Below, piece after piece: positions 36,734 to 46,880 of a DNA stretch of 64,000 nucleotides. The stretch spans positions 868,001-932,000 of the forward strand of contig NZ_JAPZVN010000001.1 in the NCBI RefSeq assembly GCF_027533845.1, read 5' to 3'. A program made the translations under genes and the position numbers. Each line of letters begins with the position of its first letter. The first letter of the stretch is position 1. The stretch comes from Streptomyces sp. RPT161 (lineage in GTDB: Bacteria; Actinomycetota; Actinomycetes; Streptomycetales; Streptomycetaceae). A model generated the notes under the pieces. The model did no database searches and was not told where the DNA came from. It worked only from the letters and a program-made list of their open reading frames with translations.

Positions 36734-39222
36734 TTGGCCACCTCCCGCACGGCCGCGCCGACCGACACCAACCGGCCCGGCAGCACACCGAGTTCGTCGT
36801 ACACCCCGGAGCCCGTGGAGTTGAGCGGCAGCCACACCACCCGGTCCGGCATCGCGGTGGTCCGCAGCGGCAGCGTCACGCTCCCGGCCGGGCCGGTCAC
36901 CGTCAGCTCGGCGCCGTCCTTGACTCCGACCTCCTCGGCGGTGGCCGCGGACAGCCGGGCGACCGCCGCGTGCCGGGTACCGGCCAGCGCGTCGTCGCCC
37001 TCCTGCAACCGGCCCAGGTCCAGCAGCAGCCGGTGCCCGGCCAGCACCGCCTCGCCCGCCCCCGGCCTGGCCAGCGGACGCGACGACTCCAGCGGGTCGG
37101 CGGGGCGCGCGCCGCCCCAGGGGGCCAGTCCGCGCAGTTCGCGCCGCACGGCCTGCGCATCGGGCAGGCCCAGACCCGCCGCACCGGACATGGCGTCCGC
37201 GATCATGTGCAGCACCCGCACATCGGAGAGCCGGTACCGGCTGGTCGCCTGATCGGGCTTGATAGCGGCCTCGAACGGACGGGCCCGGCCCTCCCAGTCG
37301 AGGAACGTCCCGGCCTTCTCCTCCACCGCCGCGACCGGGAAGACCACATCGGCCCGCTGGGTCACCTCGCTCGGCCGCTGCTCCAGGCTGACCAGGAACC
37401 CGACCTGGTCCAGCGCCTCCCTGGCCCGGGCCGGATCCGGCAGGTCCACCACCTCGACCCCGGCCACCAGCAGCGCGGACAGCTCACCGCCCGCCGCCGC
37501 GGCCACGATCTGGTCCGCGTCCCGGCCGAAGCGGTGCGGCAGTTCGGCCACTCCCCACAGCGCCGCGACCTCCTCACGGGCCCGCGGATCGGTCAACGGC
37601 CGCCCGCCGGGCAGCAGCCCCGGCAGCGCACCGGCCTCCAGGGCGCCGCGCTCACCGGCCCGCCGCGGGATCCAGGCCAGCCGGGCACCGGTCGCCGTGG
37701 CCAGCCGGGCCGCCGAGGTCAGCGCGCCCGGCACCCCGGCCAGCCGCTCACCGACCAGGATCACCGCACCGTCCTGCCGCAGCGCCTCGGACGCCGCCGC
37801 ACCGTCCTCGTCCAGACCGACCCCGCTGGCCAGCGCGTCCAGCCACTCCGGCTCGGTGCCCGGGGCGGCCAGCAGGAGCGTTCCGCCCGCCTTCACCAGG
37901 CCCCGGGTGGCGAAGGGGGCGATCCCGAAGGTCCGCTGGCCACGCTTGCGGTGCGCCTTGCGCAGCCGCAGGAAGACACCGGGCGCCTCCTCCTCGGCCT
38001 CAAGTCCGGCCAGCAGCACGGCCGGAGCCTGCTCCAGCGAGGTGTACGTGACCCCGTCGCCGTCGAGGTCGCGACCGCGTCCGGCCACCCGGGCGGCCAG
38101 GAAGTCGGCCTCCTCGGCGCTGTGCACCCGGGCCCGGAAGTCCACGTCGTTGGTGTCCAGCACGACCCGGGCGAACTTCGCGTACGCGTAGGCGTCCTCG
38201 ACGGTCAACCGGCCGCCGGTCAGCACACCCGTCCGGCCGCGTGCCGCCAGCAGTCCGCGGGCGGCGGTCTCCAGTGCCTCGGGCCAACTCGCCGGACGCA
38301 GTTCGCCGTTCTCCCTGACCAGCGGATGGGTCAGCCGGTCCGGGCGCTGGGCGTAGCGGAACGCGAAGCGGCCCTTGTCGCACAGCCACTCCTCGTTGAC
38401 CTCGGGGTCGTTGGCGGCCAGCCGCCGCATGGTCCTGCCACGCCGGTGGTCGGTACGGGTGGCGCAGCCGCCCGCGCAGTGCTCGCACACGCTCGGCGAG
38501 GAGACCAGGTCGAACGGCCGGGACCGGAAGCGGTACGCGGCCGAGGTCAGCGCGCCCACCGGGCAGATCTGGATGGTGTTGCCGGAGAAGTAGGACTCGA
38601 ACGGCTCGCCCTCGCCGATGCCCACCTGCTCCAGCGCGCCGCGCTCCAGCAGCTCGATCATCGGGTCCCCGGCGATCTGCTCGGAGAACCGGGTGCACCG
38701 CGCGCACAGCACACAGCGCTCCCGGTCCAGCAGGATCTGCGGGGAGATCGGGATCGGCTTCTCGTAGGTGCGCTTGCGGCCCTCGAAGCGGGTGTCGGCC
38801 TGGCCGGTGGACATCGCCTGGTTCTGCAGCGGGCACTCACCGCCCTTGTCGCAGACCGGGCAGTCCAACGGGTGGTTGATCAGCAGCAGTTCCATCACAC
38901 CGCGTTGCGCCTTCTCGGCGACCGGCGAGGTGAGTTGGGTCCTGACCACCATGCCGTCGGTGCAGGTGATGGTGCAGGACGCCATCGGCTTGCGCTGGCC
39001 CTCCACCTCCACGATGCACTGGCGGCAGGCGCCGACCGGGTCGAGCAGCGGATGGTCGCAGAACCGGGGGATCTCGATGCCGACCATCTCGGCGGCGCGG
39101 ATCACCAGGGTGCCCTTGGGCACCGAGAACTCGATGCCGTCGATGGTGACGGTCACGAGATCTTCAGGCGGCACCGCCGCTTCCTTTCCGCCTCCGGAGG
39201 GGGCGCCGGTTGCGAGTGTCAC
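36730..39222 (-). CDS. nuoG: NADH-quinone oxidoreductase subunit G (Fe-S and molybdopterin-fold)
   Basis: 830 aa. N-terminal [2Fe-2S] ligands lie in [19 protein letters not shown] and MASC; then [17 protein letters not shown] and [11 protein letters not shown] bind [4Fe-4S] clusters. The rest is a molybdopterin-oxidoreductase-like fold without cofactor, ending in a Mopterin-binding-like C-terminal domain. The GTG at 39222 overlaps nuoF by 4 nt. It carries electrons from NuoF/NuoE to NuoI. Confidence 0.94.
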   Translation of the reverse strand: MTLATGAPSGGGKEAAVPPEDLVTVTIDGIEFSVPKGTLVIRAAEMVGIEIPRFCDHPLLDPVGACRQCIVEVEGQRKPMASCTITCTDGMVVRTQLTSPVAEKAQRGVMELLLINHPLDCPVCDKGGECPLQNQAMSTGQADTRFEGRKRTYEKPIPISPQILLDRERCVLCARCTRFSEQIAGDPMIELLERGALEQVGIGEGEPFESYFSGNTIQICPVGALTSAAYRFRSRPFDLVSSPSVCEHCAGGCATRTDHRRGRTMRRLAANDPEVNEEWLCDKGRFAFRYAQRPDRLTHPLVRENGELRPASWPEALETAARGLLAARGRTGVLTGGRLTVEDAYAYAKFARVVLDTNDVDFRARVHSAEEADFLAARVAGRGRDLDGDGVTYTSLEQAPAVLLAGLEAEEEAPGVFLRLRKAHRKRGQRTFGIAPFATRGLVKAGGTLLLAAPGTEPEWLDALASGVGLDEDGAAASEALRQDGAVILVGERLAGVPGALTSAARLATATGARLAWIPRRAGERGALEAGALPGLLPGGRPLTDPRAREEVAALWGVAELPHRFGRDADQIVAAAAGGELSALLVAGVEVVDLPDPARAREALDQVGFLVSLEQRPSEVTQRADVVFPVAAVEEKAGTFLDWEGRARPFEAAIKPDQATSRYRLSDVRVLHMIADAMSGAAGLGLPDAQAVRRELRGLAPWGGARPADPLESSRPLARPGAGEAVLAGHRLLLDLGRLQEGDDALAGTRHAAVARLSAATAEEVGVKDGAELTVTGPAGSVTLPLRTTAMPDRVVWLPLNSTGSGVYDELGVLPGRLVSVGAAVREVAK

Positions 39223-40571
39223 GCGTTCACCTCCAGGTGCGGCTGGTGCGCCCACACGGTCGACAGGGCCGGGTCGAAGGGGCAGCCCTGCTCGGTGATG
39301 TGGCGCTCGTACTCGTCGCGGAAGTACTTCAGCGAGGAGAAGATGGGGCTGGCGGCGCCGTCGCCGAGCGCGCAGAAGGACTTGCCGTTGACGTTGTCGG
39401 CGATGTCCAGCAGCTTGTCCAGGTCCTCCGGGCGGCCCTTGCCCGCTTCGAGGTCCCGCAGCAACTGCACCATCCAGTACGTCCCCTCGCGGCACGGTGT
39501 GCACTTGCCGCAGGACTCATGGGCGTAGAACTCGGTCCAGCGGGTGACCGCCCGCACCACGCAGGTGGTCTCGTCGAAGCACTGGAGCGCCTTGGTGCCG
39601 AGCATCGATCCGGCGGCGCCCACGCCCTCGTAGTCCAGTGGTACGTCGAGGTGTTCGTCGGTGAGCAGCGGGGTGGAGGAACCGCCCGGCGTCCAGAACT
39701 TCAGCCGGTGGCCGGGGCGCATCCCACCGCTGATGTCGAGGAGTTGGCGCAGCGTGATGCCCAACGGGCCCTCGTACTGGCCGGGGTTGGCGACATGGCC
39801 CGAGAGCGAGTACAGCGTGAAGCCGGGGGACTTCTCGCTGCCCATCGACCGGAACCATTCCTTACCCCTGGTGAGGATGGCGGGAACCGAAGCGATGGAT
39901 TCGACGTTGTTCACCACAGTGGGGCACGCGTACAGACCGGCGACCGCTGGGAAGGGGGGACGCAACCGGGGCTGGCCGCGGCGTCCTTCGAGGGAGTCCA
40001 GCAGCGCCGTCTCCTCACCGCAGATGTAGGCGCCCGCGCCCGCGTGCACGGTCAGTTCCAGGTCGAAGCCGGAGCCCTGGATGTCGCGGCCGAGGTATCC
40101 GGCGCCGTACGCCTCGGCGACCGCGTGGTGCAGCCGCCGCAGCACCGGGACCACCTCGCCGCGCAGGTAGATGAAGGCGTGGTTGGAGCGGATGGCGTGG
40201 CAGGCGATCACGATGCCCTCGATGAGGGCGTGCGGATTGGCGAAGAGTAGGGGGATGTCCTTGCACGTACCGGGTTCGGACTCGTCGGCGTTGACCACGA
40301 GGTAGTGCGGTTTGCCGTCACCCTGCGGGATGAACTGCCACTTCATTCCGGTCGGGAAGCCCGCGCCGCCCCGGCCGCGCAGGCCGGAGTCCTTCACCAG
40401 CGCGATCACGTCGTCGGGTGCCATGGCGAGCGCCTTGCGCAGGCCCTGGTAGCCGTCATGGCGTTGGTAGGTCTCCAGGGTCCAGGACTCGGGCTCGTCC
40501 CAGAACGCGGAGAGGACCGGGGAGAGCACCTTCTCCGGGCTGGTCTCGTTGACGGCGGCTGCCACGGTCAT
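39219..40571 (-). CDS. nuoF: NADH-quinone oxidoreductase subunit F (NADH, FMN, [4Fe-4S])
   Basis: 450 aa; oxidises NADH at FMN. The FMN/NADH-binding loop is [15 protein letters not shown] near residue 65, followed by [12 protein letters not shown]; the N3 cluster ligands are in [15 protein letters not shown] with a later Cys in FCALGDGA. The start overlaps nuoE by 4 nt. This is the electron-input subunit that the second nuo locus lacks. Confidence 0.96.
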   Translation of the reverse strand: MTVAAAVNETSPEKVLSPVLSAFWDEPESWTLETYQRHDGYQGLRKALAMAPDDVIALVKDSGLRGRGGAGFPTGMKWQFIPQGDGKPHYLVVNADESEPGTCKDIPLLFANPHALIEGIVIACHAIRSNHAFIYLRGEVVPVLRRLHHAVAEAYGAGYLGRDIQGSGFDLELTVHAGAGAYICGEETALLDSLEGRRGQPRLRPPFPAVAGLYACPTVVNNVESIASVPAILTRGKEWFRSMGSEKSPGFTLYSLSGHVANPGQYEGPLGITLRQLLDISGGMRPGHRLKFWTPGGSSTPLLTDEHLDVPLDYEGVGAAGSMLGTKALQCFDETTCVVRAVTRWTEFYAHESCGKCTPCREGTYWMVQLLRDLEAGKGRPEDLDKLLDIADNVNGKSFCALGDGAASPIFSSLKYFRDEYERHITEQGCPFDPALSTVWAHQPHLEVNA

Positions 40572-41329
40572 TCCTCACCCTCCCCGCCCTCGCACGGCGA
40601 GATCCCGCCTTCGCGTGGCGAGACGATTCGCCCGGGGGCCGTTTCGCCCTTGGCCAGCCGCAGCCCGACCAGGGTGGCGGGACCGGCGCCGCCGGTGGCC
40701 TCCACCGCGCCCGGCCGGGTGTCGGGGAAGCCGGCGAGCATCCGCGCGGTCTCCCGGAAGGTGCACAGCGGCGCGCCCCGGGTCGGCCGGACCGGCCTTC
40801 CGGCGCGCAGGTCGTCCACCAGGCGCCTGGCCGAGTCGGGGGTCTGGTTGTCGAAGAACTCCCAGTTGACCATCACCACCGGGGCGTAGTCGCAGGCCGC
40901 GTTGCACTCGATGTGCTGCAACGTGACCTTGCCGTCCCCGGTGGTCTCGTCGTTGCCGATGCCGAGGTGCCGCTGGAGCTCCTCGAAGATGGCGTCACCG
41001 CCCATCACCGCGCACAGCGTGTTGGTGCACACCCCGACCTGGTACTCCCCGGAGGACTTGCGCCGGTACATGGAGTAGAAGGTGGAGACGGCGGTCACCT
41101 CGGCGGTGGTCAGTTCCAGCAGTTCCGCGCAGAAGCGGACGCCGGTGCGGCTGACGTAGCCCTCCTCGGCTTGTACCAGGTGCAGCAGCGGCAGCAGCGC
41201 GGAGCGGGTGTCCGGGTAGCGGGCGATCACCTCCCGTGCGTCCGCCTCCAGCCTGGCACGCACCTCGGCCGGATAGTCGGGTGGCGGCATCTCGGGGATG
41301 CCGAGCGATACCGGGGGTTCGGTTGTCAC
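40568..41329 (-). CDS. nuoE: NADH-quinone oxidoreductase subunit E ([2Fe-2S])
   Basis: 253 aa. A thioredoxin-like [2Fe-2S] domain with ligands in VCTNTLC and [10 protein letters not shown]. About 60 residues after the core form a variable tail ending in a Gly/Glu-rich stretch. The GTG at 41329 overlaps nuoD by 4 nt. Confidence 0.94.
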   Translation of the reverse strand: MTTEPPVSLGIPEMPPPDYPAEVRARLEADAREVIARYPDTRSALLPLLHLVQAEEGYVSRTGVRFCAELLELTTAEVTAVSTFYSMYRRKSSGEYQVGVCTNTLCAVMGGDAIFEELQRHLGIGNDETTGDGKVTLQHIECNAACDYAPVVMVNWEFFDNQTPDSARRLVDDLRAGRPVRPTRGAPLCTFRETARMLAGFPDTRPGAVEATGGAGPATLVGLRLAKGETAPGRIVSPREGGISPCEGGEGEE

Positions 41330-42672
41330 CGGTCGACGCCTCCCATGACGGGGTCGATGGACGCCACCGCGACGATGACATCGGCGACCATGCCGCCCTC
41401 GCACATCGCCGCCATGGTTTGCAGGTTGGTGAAGGACGGGTCGCGGAAGTGCACCCGGTGCGGCCGGGTGCCGCCGTCACTGACGACATGCACGCCCAGT
41501 TCGCCCTTGGCCGATTCCACGGCCGTGTACGCCTGGCCGGGCGGCACCCGGAAACCCTCGGTGACCAGCTTGAAGTGGTGGATCAGGGCCTCCATCGAGG
41601 TGCCCATGATCTTCTTGATGTGGTCCAGCGAGTTGCCCAGCCCGTCCGGGCCGAGGGCGAGTTGCGCGGGCCAGGCGATCTTCTTGTCGGCAACCATCAC
41701 CGGGCCCGGCTCCAGCCGGTCCAGGCACTGTTCGACGATCCGCAGCGACTGCCGCATCTCCTCCAGCCGCACCAGGAACCGGCCGTAGGAGTCACAGGTG
41801 TCAGCGGTCGGTACGTCGAAGTCGTAGTCCTGGTAGCCGCAGTACGGCTGTGCCTTGCGCAGGTCGTGCGGGAGCCCGGCGGCGCGCAGGATCGGTCCCG
41901 TGGCGCCCAGCGCCATGCACCCGGCCAGGTCGAGGTAGCCGACGTCCTGCATCCGGCCCTTGAACACCGGGTTGCCGGTGGCGAGTTTGTCGTACTCGGG
42001 GAGGTTCTTGCGGAACTTCTTCACCAGTTCGCGGACATGGTCCACGGCGCCGGGCGGCAGGTCCTGGGCGAGGCCGCCGGGGCGGATGTAGGCGTGGTTC
42101 ATCCGCAGGCCGGTGATCAACTCGAAGGCGTCCAGGATGAGTTCGCGGTCCCGGAACCCGTAGATCATGATCGTGGTGGCGCCCAGCTCCATGCCGCCGG
42201 TGGCGATGGCGACCAGGTGCGAGGAGATCCGGTTGAGCTCCATCATCAGCACGCGGATGACGCTGGCCCGCTCCGGGATCTGGTCGGTGATGCCCAGCAG
42301 CTTCTCCACCGCGAGCGCGTAGGCGGCCTCGTTGAACAGCGGCGTGAGGTAGTCCATGCGGGTCACGAACGTCGACCCCTGGGTCCACGTCCGGTACTCC
42401 ATGTTCTTCTCGATGCCGGTGTGCAGATAGCCGATGCCGCACCGGGCCTCGGTGACCGTCTCGCCCTCGATCTCCAGGATCAGCCGGAGCACACCGTGGG
42501 TGGACGGGTGTTGGGGGCCCATGTTGACGACGATGTGCTCGTCGTCCGCCTTGCCCACGGTTTCAGCGAGTTCGTCCCAGTCACCGCCGGTGACGGTGAA
42601 GACCCGACCCTCGGTGGTGACGCGTTCCTCGGCCTGCTGGGGTGCGTGCGGTTGCTCATACGAAGCGGTCAC
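41326..42672 (-). CDS. nuoD: NADH-quinone oxidoreductase subunit D (49 kDa)
   Basis: 448 aa; forms the quinone site with NuoB and resembles [NiFe] hydrogenase large subunits without the metal. Motifs include [22 protein letters not shown] near the N-terminus, EKNMEYRTW, and the C-terminal [11 protein letters not shown] with terminal Arg. There is no counterpart in the second nuo locus. The start overlaps nuoC by 4 nt. Confidence 0.96.
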   Translation of the reverse strand: MTASYEQPHAPQQAEERVTTEGRVFTVTGGDWDELAETVGKADDEHIVVNMGPQHPSTHGVLRLILEIEGETVTEARCGIGYLHTGIEKNMEYRTWTQGSTFVTRMDYLTPLFNEAAYALAVEKLLGITDQIPERASVIRVLMMELNRISSHLVAIATGGMELGATTIMIYGFRDRELILDAFELITGLRMNHAYIRPGGLAQDLPPGAVDHVRELVKKFRKNLPEYDKLATGNPVFKGRMQDVGYLDLAGCMALGATGPILRAAGLPHDLRKAQPYCGYQDYDFDVPTADTCDSYGRFLVRLEEMRQSLRIVEQCLDRLEPGPVMVADKKIAWPAQLALGPDGLGNSLDHIKKIMGTSMEALIHHFKLVTEGFRVPPGQAYTAVESAKGELGVHVVSDGGTRPHRVHFRDPSFTNLQTMAAMCEGGMVADVIVAVASIDPVMGGVDR

Positions 42673-43418
42673 GAGTACGACCTCCGCTGGTCGGGAGCCG
42701 GGATCTGGGCGCCCTTGTACTCGACGGGGACGCCGCCGAGCGGGTAGTCCTTGCGCTGCGGATGGCCCTGCCAGTCGTCGGGCATCATGATCCGGGTGAG
42801 CGCCGGGTGATCGTCGAAGACGATGCCGAAGAAGTCGTAGGTCTCGCGCTCGTGCCAGTCGTTGGTCGGATAGACGGAGACGATCGACGGCACGTGCGGA
42901 TCGGCGTCCGGGGCGCTGACCTCAAGCCTGATCAACCGGTTGTGAGTGATCGACCGCAGGTGGTAGACGGCGTGCAGCTCCCGGCCCTTGTCGCCGGGGA
43001 AGTGGACTCCGCTCACCCCGGTGCACAGCTCGAAGCGCAGTGCCGGGTCGTCACGCAGGGTCCTGGCCACCCGGGGCAGGTGTTCGCGTGCGACGTGGAA
43101 GGTGATCTCGCCGCGGTCCACGACCGTCTTCTCGATCGCGTTCTCCGGGACCAGCCCCTGTTCCTCCAGCGCGCCTTCCAGCTCGTCGGCGACCTCGTCG
43201 AACCAGCCGCCGTACGGCCGGGACGAAGCGCCGGGCATCCGCACCGGCCGCACCAGCCCACCGTAACCGGACGTATCCCCACCGTTGTTGGCGCCGAACA
43301 TGCCGCGCTGGACGCGGACCGCCTCGCCCTGGTCACCGCGCTGACCCGGCAGGTTGGTGGCGTTGACGTCCTTGTCGGGGTTGACGCCGTTGGCGTCCTG
43401 GGAATTGGAGTCGCTCAC
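42669..43418 (-). CDS. nuoC: NADH-quinone oxidoreductase subunit C (30 kDa)
   Basis: 249 aa with the [17 protein letters not shown] signature and the [12 protein letters not shown] end. The first about 55 residues are a polar lead-in. The GTG at 43418 lies in the 4-nt GTGA overlap with the last mini-frame of the 92-bp repeat array, so its translation is probably coupled to that array rather than directly to nuoB. Confidence 0.95.
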   Translation of the reverse strand: MSDSNSQDANGVNPDKDVNATNLPGQRGDQGEAVRVQRGMFGANNGGDTSGYGGLVRPVRMPGASSRPYGGWFDEVADELEGALEEQGLVPENAIEKTVVDRGEITFHVAREHLPRVARTLRDDPALRFELCTGVSGVHFPGDKGRELHAVYHLRSITHNRLIRLEVSAPDADPHVPSIVSVYPTNDWHERETYDFFGIVFDDHPALTRIMMPDDWQGHPQRKDYPLGGVPVEYKGAQIPAPDQRRSYS

Positions 43419-43510
43419 CGTGCCACCTCGCTCGCTTCTCCGCCCACGCGGCGCAGAAGTGCGGCTTTCCTGATCCTCTGCGGCCCGGCGGCCGCGTGCG
43501 CGTCGCTCAC
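43415..43510 (-). CDS. Mini-frame 3 of the repeat array (31 codons)
   Basis: Identical to mini-frame 2. Its TGA overlaps the nuoC GTG at 43418 by 4 nt, completing the chain from nuoB to nuoC. Confidence 0.4.
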   Translation of the reverse strand: MSDAHAAAGPQRIRKAALLRRVGGEASEVAR

Positions 43511-43602
43511 CGTGCCACCTCGCTCGCTTCTCCGCCCACGCGGCGCAGAAGTGCGGCTTTCCTGATCCTCTGCGGCCCGGCGGCCGCGTGCGCGTCGCTC
43601 AC
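43507..43602 (-). CDS. Mini-frame 2 of the repeat array (31 codons)
   Basis: Same frame as mini-frame 1 apart from Asn to Ser near the end (EASEVAR). It begins and ends in 4-nt GTGA overlaps with its neighbours. A GCGAGCGAGGTGG stretch precedes its end and could serve as the ribosome-binding site of the next frame. Confidence 0.4.
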   Translation of the reverse strand: MSDAHAAAGPQRIRKAALLRRVGGEASEVAR

Positions 43603-43694
43603 CGTGCCACCTCGTTCGCTTCTCCGCCCACGCGGCGCAGAAGTGCGGCTTTCCTGATCCTCTGCGGCCCGGCGGCCGCGTGCGCGTCGCTCAC
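43599..43694 (-). CDS. Mini-frame 1 of the repeat array (31 codons)
   Basis: GTG at 43694 overlaps the nuoB stop by 4 nt (GTGA) and the stop overlaps mini-frame 2 in the same way. The deduced peptide begins [16 protein letters not shown] and ends EANEVAR. Translation is plausible because the frame bridges nuoB and the next frame; a stable product is not shown. Confidence 0.4.
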   Translation of the reverse strand: MSDAHAAAGPQRIRKAALLRRVGGEANEVAR

Positions 43695-44245
43695 CTGAGC
43701 AGCCCCTTCATTTCAATGGTCGGGACCGCCTTCAGGGCCGCTTCCTCCGCGAGGCGCTCGTCCTCCTGGCGGTTCACGCCGAGCTTCTCGTTCTGGATCT
43801 TGCGGTGCAGCTTGATGATCGCGTCGAGCAGCATCTCGGGCCGCGGGGGGCAGCCGGGCAGATAGATGTCGACGGGGACGATGTGGTCGACGCCCTGGAC
43901 GATGGCGTAGTTGTTGAACATCCCGCCGCTGGAGGCGCACACGCCCATGGAGATGACCCACTTGGGGTTCGGCATCTGGTCGTAGACCTGGCGCAGCACC
44001 GGGGCCATCTTCTGGCTGACCCGCCCGGCCACGATCATCAGGTCCGCCTGCCGGGGCGAGCCGCGGAAGACCTCCATGCCGAACCGGGCCATGTCGTAGC
44101 GACCGGCGCCGGTGGTCATCATCTCGATGGCGCAGCAGGCCAGACCGAACGTCGCCGGAAAGACCGACGCCTTGCGCACCCAGCCCGCGGCCTGCTCGAC
44201 GGTCGTGAGCAGAAAGCCGCTCGGCAGCTTCTCCTCGATACCCAT
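43691..44245 (-). CDS. nuoB: NADH-quinone oxidoreductase subunit B
   Basis: 184 aa. Ligands of cluster N2 are Cys37-Cys38 ([11 protein letters not shown]), Cys103 and Cys132 ([11 protein letters not shown]). It differs from nuoB2 mainly in the N-terminus and the loop after Cys103 ([10 protein letters not shown] versus [10 protein letters not shown]). It begins 52 nt after nuoA. Confidence 0.96.
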   Translation of the reverse strand: MGIEEKLPSGFLLTTVEQAAGWVRKASVFPATFGLACCAIEMMTTGAGRYDMARFGMEVFRGSPRQADLMIVAGRVSQKMAPVLRQVYDQMPNPKWVISMGVCASSGGMFNNYAIVQGVDHIVPVDIYLPGCPPRPEMLLDAIIKLHRKIQNEKLGVNRQEDERLAEEAALKAVPTIEMKGLLR

Positions 44246-44297
44246 AGCGTTTGCCCCTGTCCTAAATGCCCGGGTTCATCCATTGTGACTCGGTTGC

Positions 44298-44657
44298 TCA
44301 GTCCCACTCCAGGCCCCCGCGCCGCCACACATAGGCGTAGGCGACGAAGACAGTGAGGACGAACAGCAGCATTTCGACGAGTCCGAACAGCCCGAGGGCG
44401 TCGAAGCTGACCGCCCAGGGGTAGAGGAAGACGATCTCGATGTCGAAGACGATGAAGAGCATCGCCGTCAGGTAGTACTTGATCGGGAAGCGCCCGCCTC
44501 CGGCCGGCTGCGGTGTCGGCTCGATACCGCACTCATAGGCGTCCAGCTTCGCCCGGTTGTACCTCTTCGGCCCGGTACGTCGGGCCATGTCCACGGAGAA
44601 GATCGCGAACCCCGCCGCCAGGGCTCCGAGCACGAGGATGGGGACGTAGGTGTTCAC
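44298..44657 (-). CDS. nuoA: NADH-quinone oxidoreductase subunit A
   Basis: 119 aa, three helices; the loop DAYECGIEPTPQPAGGGRFPIKYY and the acidic helix VFDIEIVFLYPWAVSF are typical. It is the first gene of the complete nuo operon; GTG at 44657 follows GGAAGGAGCGAGG. Confidence 0.95.
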   Translation of the reverse strand: MNTYVPILVLGALAAGFAIFSVDMARRTGPKRYNRAKLDAYECGIEPTPQPAGGGRFPIKYYLTAMLFIVFDIEIVFLYPWAVSFDALGLFGLVEMLLFVLTVFVAYAYVWRRGGLEWD

Positions 44658-44702
44658 CGCCCTCGCTCCTTCCAGTCGGCGTTGACTGACAGATCGTTCC
44701 TA

Positions 44703-44718
44703 TGTGAGGCAGTTCACA
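44703..44718. promoter_or_regulatory. Probable Rex operator upstream of nuoA
   Basis: TGTGAGGCAGTTCACA is a 16-bp TGTGA-N6-TCACA palindrome, the known form of the streptomycete Rex operator (TGTGAAC-N2-GTTCACA type). It lies 46 nt upstream of nuoA. Rex is released when NADH/NAD+ rises, which would couple nuo transcription to redox state; nuo is a known Rex target in Streptomyces coelicolor. Confidence 0.75.
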
Positions 44719-44752
44719 AGCCCGAACCGCCTGCATCCTATGCCCGTCGGTC

Positions 44753-44816
44753 TGTGATCTGCGACACGGCGTACGCCAACAGCTTTGTGATCTCTACCAC
44801 CTGACAGTGGATCACA
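44753..44816. promoter_or_regulatory. Additional TGTGATC repeats upstream of nuoA
   Basis: TGTGATC occurs at 44753-44759 and 44786-44792, with the inverse GATCACA at 44810-44816, further upstream of the Rex-type site. They may be further regulator sites or promoter elements; no match to a specific regulator is claimed. Confidence 0.35.
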
Positions 44817-45203
44817 CGCCCGCGAAGAGGTCGATCTTCATACGGGAAGCACTCAGATGATCACCAATGGTGACGCGGAACGGGGTAACCGCAGGTCACG
44901 CGGGTCTGCCGCATTATCAAGCCACCGCCGTCAACGCAAAGTTGGACCGAAGACCCGCACGTGGTATAGCGCCACAGGCCCGTTGGGACGGGCGTGCCGC
45001 CGGGTGAACCGGGACACGCCGCGCTGACCATGCCGTACTTGGGGTTCGCGCGATTGTGAACGCGAGTACACGCAAACGGACTCGAAGGCTCCAGAAAGCC
45101 CAACGCAAGATCAAAGCCCGGCATTGCGACCGGGGCTCGCGAAACTGTGGCGTACCTTACGTTTTTTGTACGCGCCCAGGAATTCCTGATAGCCATATTG
45201 GCC

Positions 45204-46034
45204 ATGTCCCCAACGCAGACCCGCGCCCCGCAGTCCGATCCCCACATACGCAGCCGTCGGCACGCCCGACATACGCCGCCAAACTGGGTCAAACGCGCCG
45301 GAGTTGCCGGTGGTGTGATCGGAGCCGTCGCCCTCACCGGTGCCGCTTCCCCCGCGCAGGCCAGCAGCCCCAGCGACCAGACGCCCAACGAGGTCACCCA
45401 GACCCTCGACCTCTCCCAGCTGCGTGCCGCCGACGCCACCGCTCAGGCCGTCATCACGTACCAGCTCCAGGCCGCCCAGGACCAGGCCGTCTCCGCCGCC
45501 TCCCAGGTCGCCAAGCAGCACAAGGAAGCCGACGAGCAGAAGGCCGCCGAGGCCAAGGCCGCCGCCGAGCACGCGGCCGCCCAGCAGGCCGCTTCCCGTG
45601 ACGCGCAGCGTGCTCCGCTCTCCACCGACTCGGGCAGTTCGTCCGCTTCCTCCTCGTCTTCGGTGGCCTCGTCCACCAGCGGCAGCATCTCCAGCGTCCT
45701 GAGCTTCCTTCAGGCGCAGCTCGGCAAGGCGTACGTGATGGGCTCCACCGGCCCCAACGCCTACGACTGCTCCGGTCTGGTCCAGGCCGCGTTCCGCACC
45801 ATCGGCGTCGACCTGCCGCGCGTCTCCGAGGACCAGTCGACCGCGGGCACCCAGGTCTCCCTCAGCAACCTCCAGCCCGGCGACATCCTCTACTGGGGCA
45901 GCGCGGGCAGCGCCTACCACGTCGCCGTCTACGTCGGTAACGGCAACTTCATCGGCGCCCAGAACCCGAGCAGCGGCGTCGTCGAGCACCCGCTGTCGTA
46001 CGACGAGCCGACGGGCGCGGTCCGCGTCGCCTGA
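45204..46034 (+). CDS. Secreted NlpC/P60 peptidoglycan hydrolase
   Basis: 276 aa from ATG 45204. A signal peptide (RAGVAGGVIGAVALTGAASPAQA, cleavage after AQA near residue 53) leads to an Ala/Gln-rich coiled-coil of about 90 residues and a C-terminal NlpC/P60 domain. The catalytic Cys is residue 189 (AYDCSGLV) and the His is residue 239 (AYHVAVYVG). Such enzymes cut the D-Glu-diamino acid bond of stem peptides. No good ribosome-binding site precedes 45204; a GTG at 45147 is possible but also lacks one. Confidence 0.9.
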   Translation: MSPTQTRAPQSDPHIRSRRHARHTPPNWVKRAGVAGGVIGAVALTGAASPAQASSPSDQTPNEVTQTLDLSQLRAADATAQAVITYQLQAAQDQAVSAASQVAKQHKEADEQKAAEAKAAAEHAAAQQAASRDAQRAPLSTDSGSSSASSSSSVASSTSGSISSVLSFLQAQLGKAYVMGSTGPNAYDCSGLVQAAFRTIGVDLPRVSEDQSTAGTQVSLSNLQPGDILYWGSAGSAYHVAVYVGNGNFIGAQNPSSGVVEHPLSYDEPTGAVRVA

Positions 46035-46063
46035 ACCTCCTGACGGCGGATCCAACCCAGCAC

Positions 46064-46109
46064 ACGGCCGAGGGCCGCTGACCCCCGCGGGTCAGCGGCC
46101 CTCGGCCGT
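46064..46109. terminator. Very strong bidirectional terminator
   Basis: A perfect 21-bp inverted repeat with a 4-nt loop (46064-46084 and 46089-46109) between the converging NlpC/P60 and DUF4232 genes. Confidence 0.9.
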
Positions 46110-46121
46110 ACACGGATCGGA

Positions 46122-46787
46122 CTAGCCCGCGGTGACCGCGCCGATGGTCAGGGAGTGCACGGTCGGGCCCGCGCAGTGGTCGTGCTGCCAGGGGATGAAC
46201 AGGGCCGCCTTCTGGTTCGGGGGGTAGACCCGCAGGCCCTGGGCGGGAGACAGCTGGCACTGGCTGGGGTCGTAGCCGCCGACGCCGTTGCTGTCGTGCA
46301 GCACCGCGCTCGCCTTGCCGCCGTGCGCGCGCAGGGTGACCGTCGTGACGTGGTCGCCGGCGCGCACCGCGGCGTTGCCGGACTGGACGCCACCCTGCTT
46401 CACGTAGGAGACACCCGGGAAGCCGGTGAGCGCGCAGGTGCTGCCGGAGACGTTGGTGAAGACGATCTTGGAGTAGTACTGGCCGGCGCCGACGTCCGGG
46501 TTCTCCTGGTCCGCCTTCAGCTGGCCGGTCGTACAGGCGTGCCCACCGGCGGAGCCCTGCGCGGAGGTCTGGGTGCCCTGGGCCGTGGACGAACCGGAAC
46601 CGGTGGCGCTGCTGCCGGAACCGCCGGTGCCGGAGGCGTTGGCCGAACCACTGCCGGTGCCGATGGAGGCGTTGGCCGAACCGTTCCCCGACGAGCACGC
46701 CGTGAGCGCGAGCGCGCCGACGGCGGCGAGGACGGCGGCCTGGGTCGCGACGGCGGGTATCCGCCGGCGGGCGGTCGTGGAACGCAT
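46122..46787 (-). CDS. DUF4232 lipoprotein
   Basis: 221 aa. A lipobox ends LTACSS, with the lipidated Cys at about residue 31, followed by a Gly/Ser/Ala-rich linker of about 50 residues. The rest is a DUF4232 domain with HACTTGQLKAD, SKIVFTNVSGSTCALTGFPGVSYV and a C-terminal HDHCAGPTVHSLTIG; the Cys pairs probably form disulfides. Role unknown; such proteins are common on the actinobacterial cell surface. Confidence 0.9.
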   Translation of the reverse strand: MRSTTARRRIPAVATQAAVLAAVGALALTACSSGNGSANASIGTGSGSANASGTGGSGSSATGSGSSTAQGTQTSAQGSAGGHACTTGQLKADQENPDVGAGQYYSKIVFTNVSGSTCALTGFPGVSYVKQGGVQSGNAAVRAGDHVTTVTLRAHGGKASAVLHDSNGVGGYDPSQCQLSPAQGLRVYPPNQKAALFIPWQHDHCAGPTVHSLTIGAVTAG

Positions 46788-46880
46788 CGTTACTCCTCCT
46801 GGACGTCTGGCAGCCCATGTCCCTGAACGGCACCTACCCAGTGCCGACGCCTAGACGCTCTCACCCCGAAAAGGGATAAG

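Larger units (their letters stand above)
43411..43695. repeat. Three tandem 92-bp repeats between nuoB and nuoC
   Basis: Units are 43411-43502, 43503-43594 and 43595-43686, with a 9-nt partial unit after them. The first two are identical; the third differs at one base. Each contains an imperfect hairpin (for example 43435-43459, 9 of 10 pairs) and one 31-codon frame on the minus strand. Confidence 0.97.
44658..45203. other. Divergent control region of nuoA and the NlpC/P60 gene
   Basis: About 546 nt without a supported gene. It contains a Rex-type site at 44703-44718 and repeats of TGTGATC near nuoA. The right part (about 44960-45200) is probably the leader of the hydrolase gene and has GC-rich inverted repeats, such as CCCGTTGGGACGGG near 44981. 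I looked for ydaO riboswitch motifs and did not see them. Confidence 0.5.

Noticed and set aside
36970-39528. 852-codon open frame opposite nuoG
   Set aside because: Antisense to a fully supported NuoG; no ribosome-binding site or domain.
43411-43695. CRISPR array
   Set aside because: The 92-bp units are directly adjacent with no spacers, and no cas genes are present.
44830-45203. c-di-AMP (ydaO) riboswitch before the NlpC/P60 gene
   Set aside because: Cell-wall hydrolase genes in Streptomyces can carry one, but the conserved core motifs I remember were not found here; a covariance-model search would settle it.
44861-45439. Minus-strand frame of 192 codons upstream of the NlpC/P60 gene
   Set aside because: Overlaps the signal-peptide region of the supported hydrolase in antisense and shows no domain.
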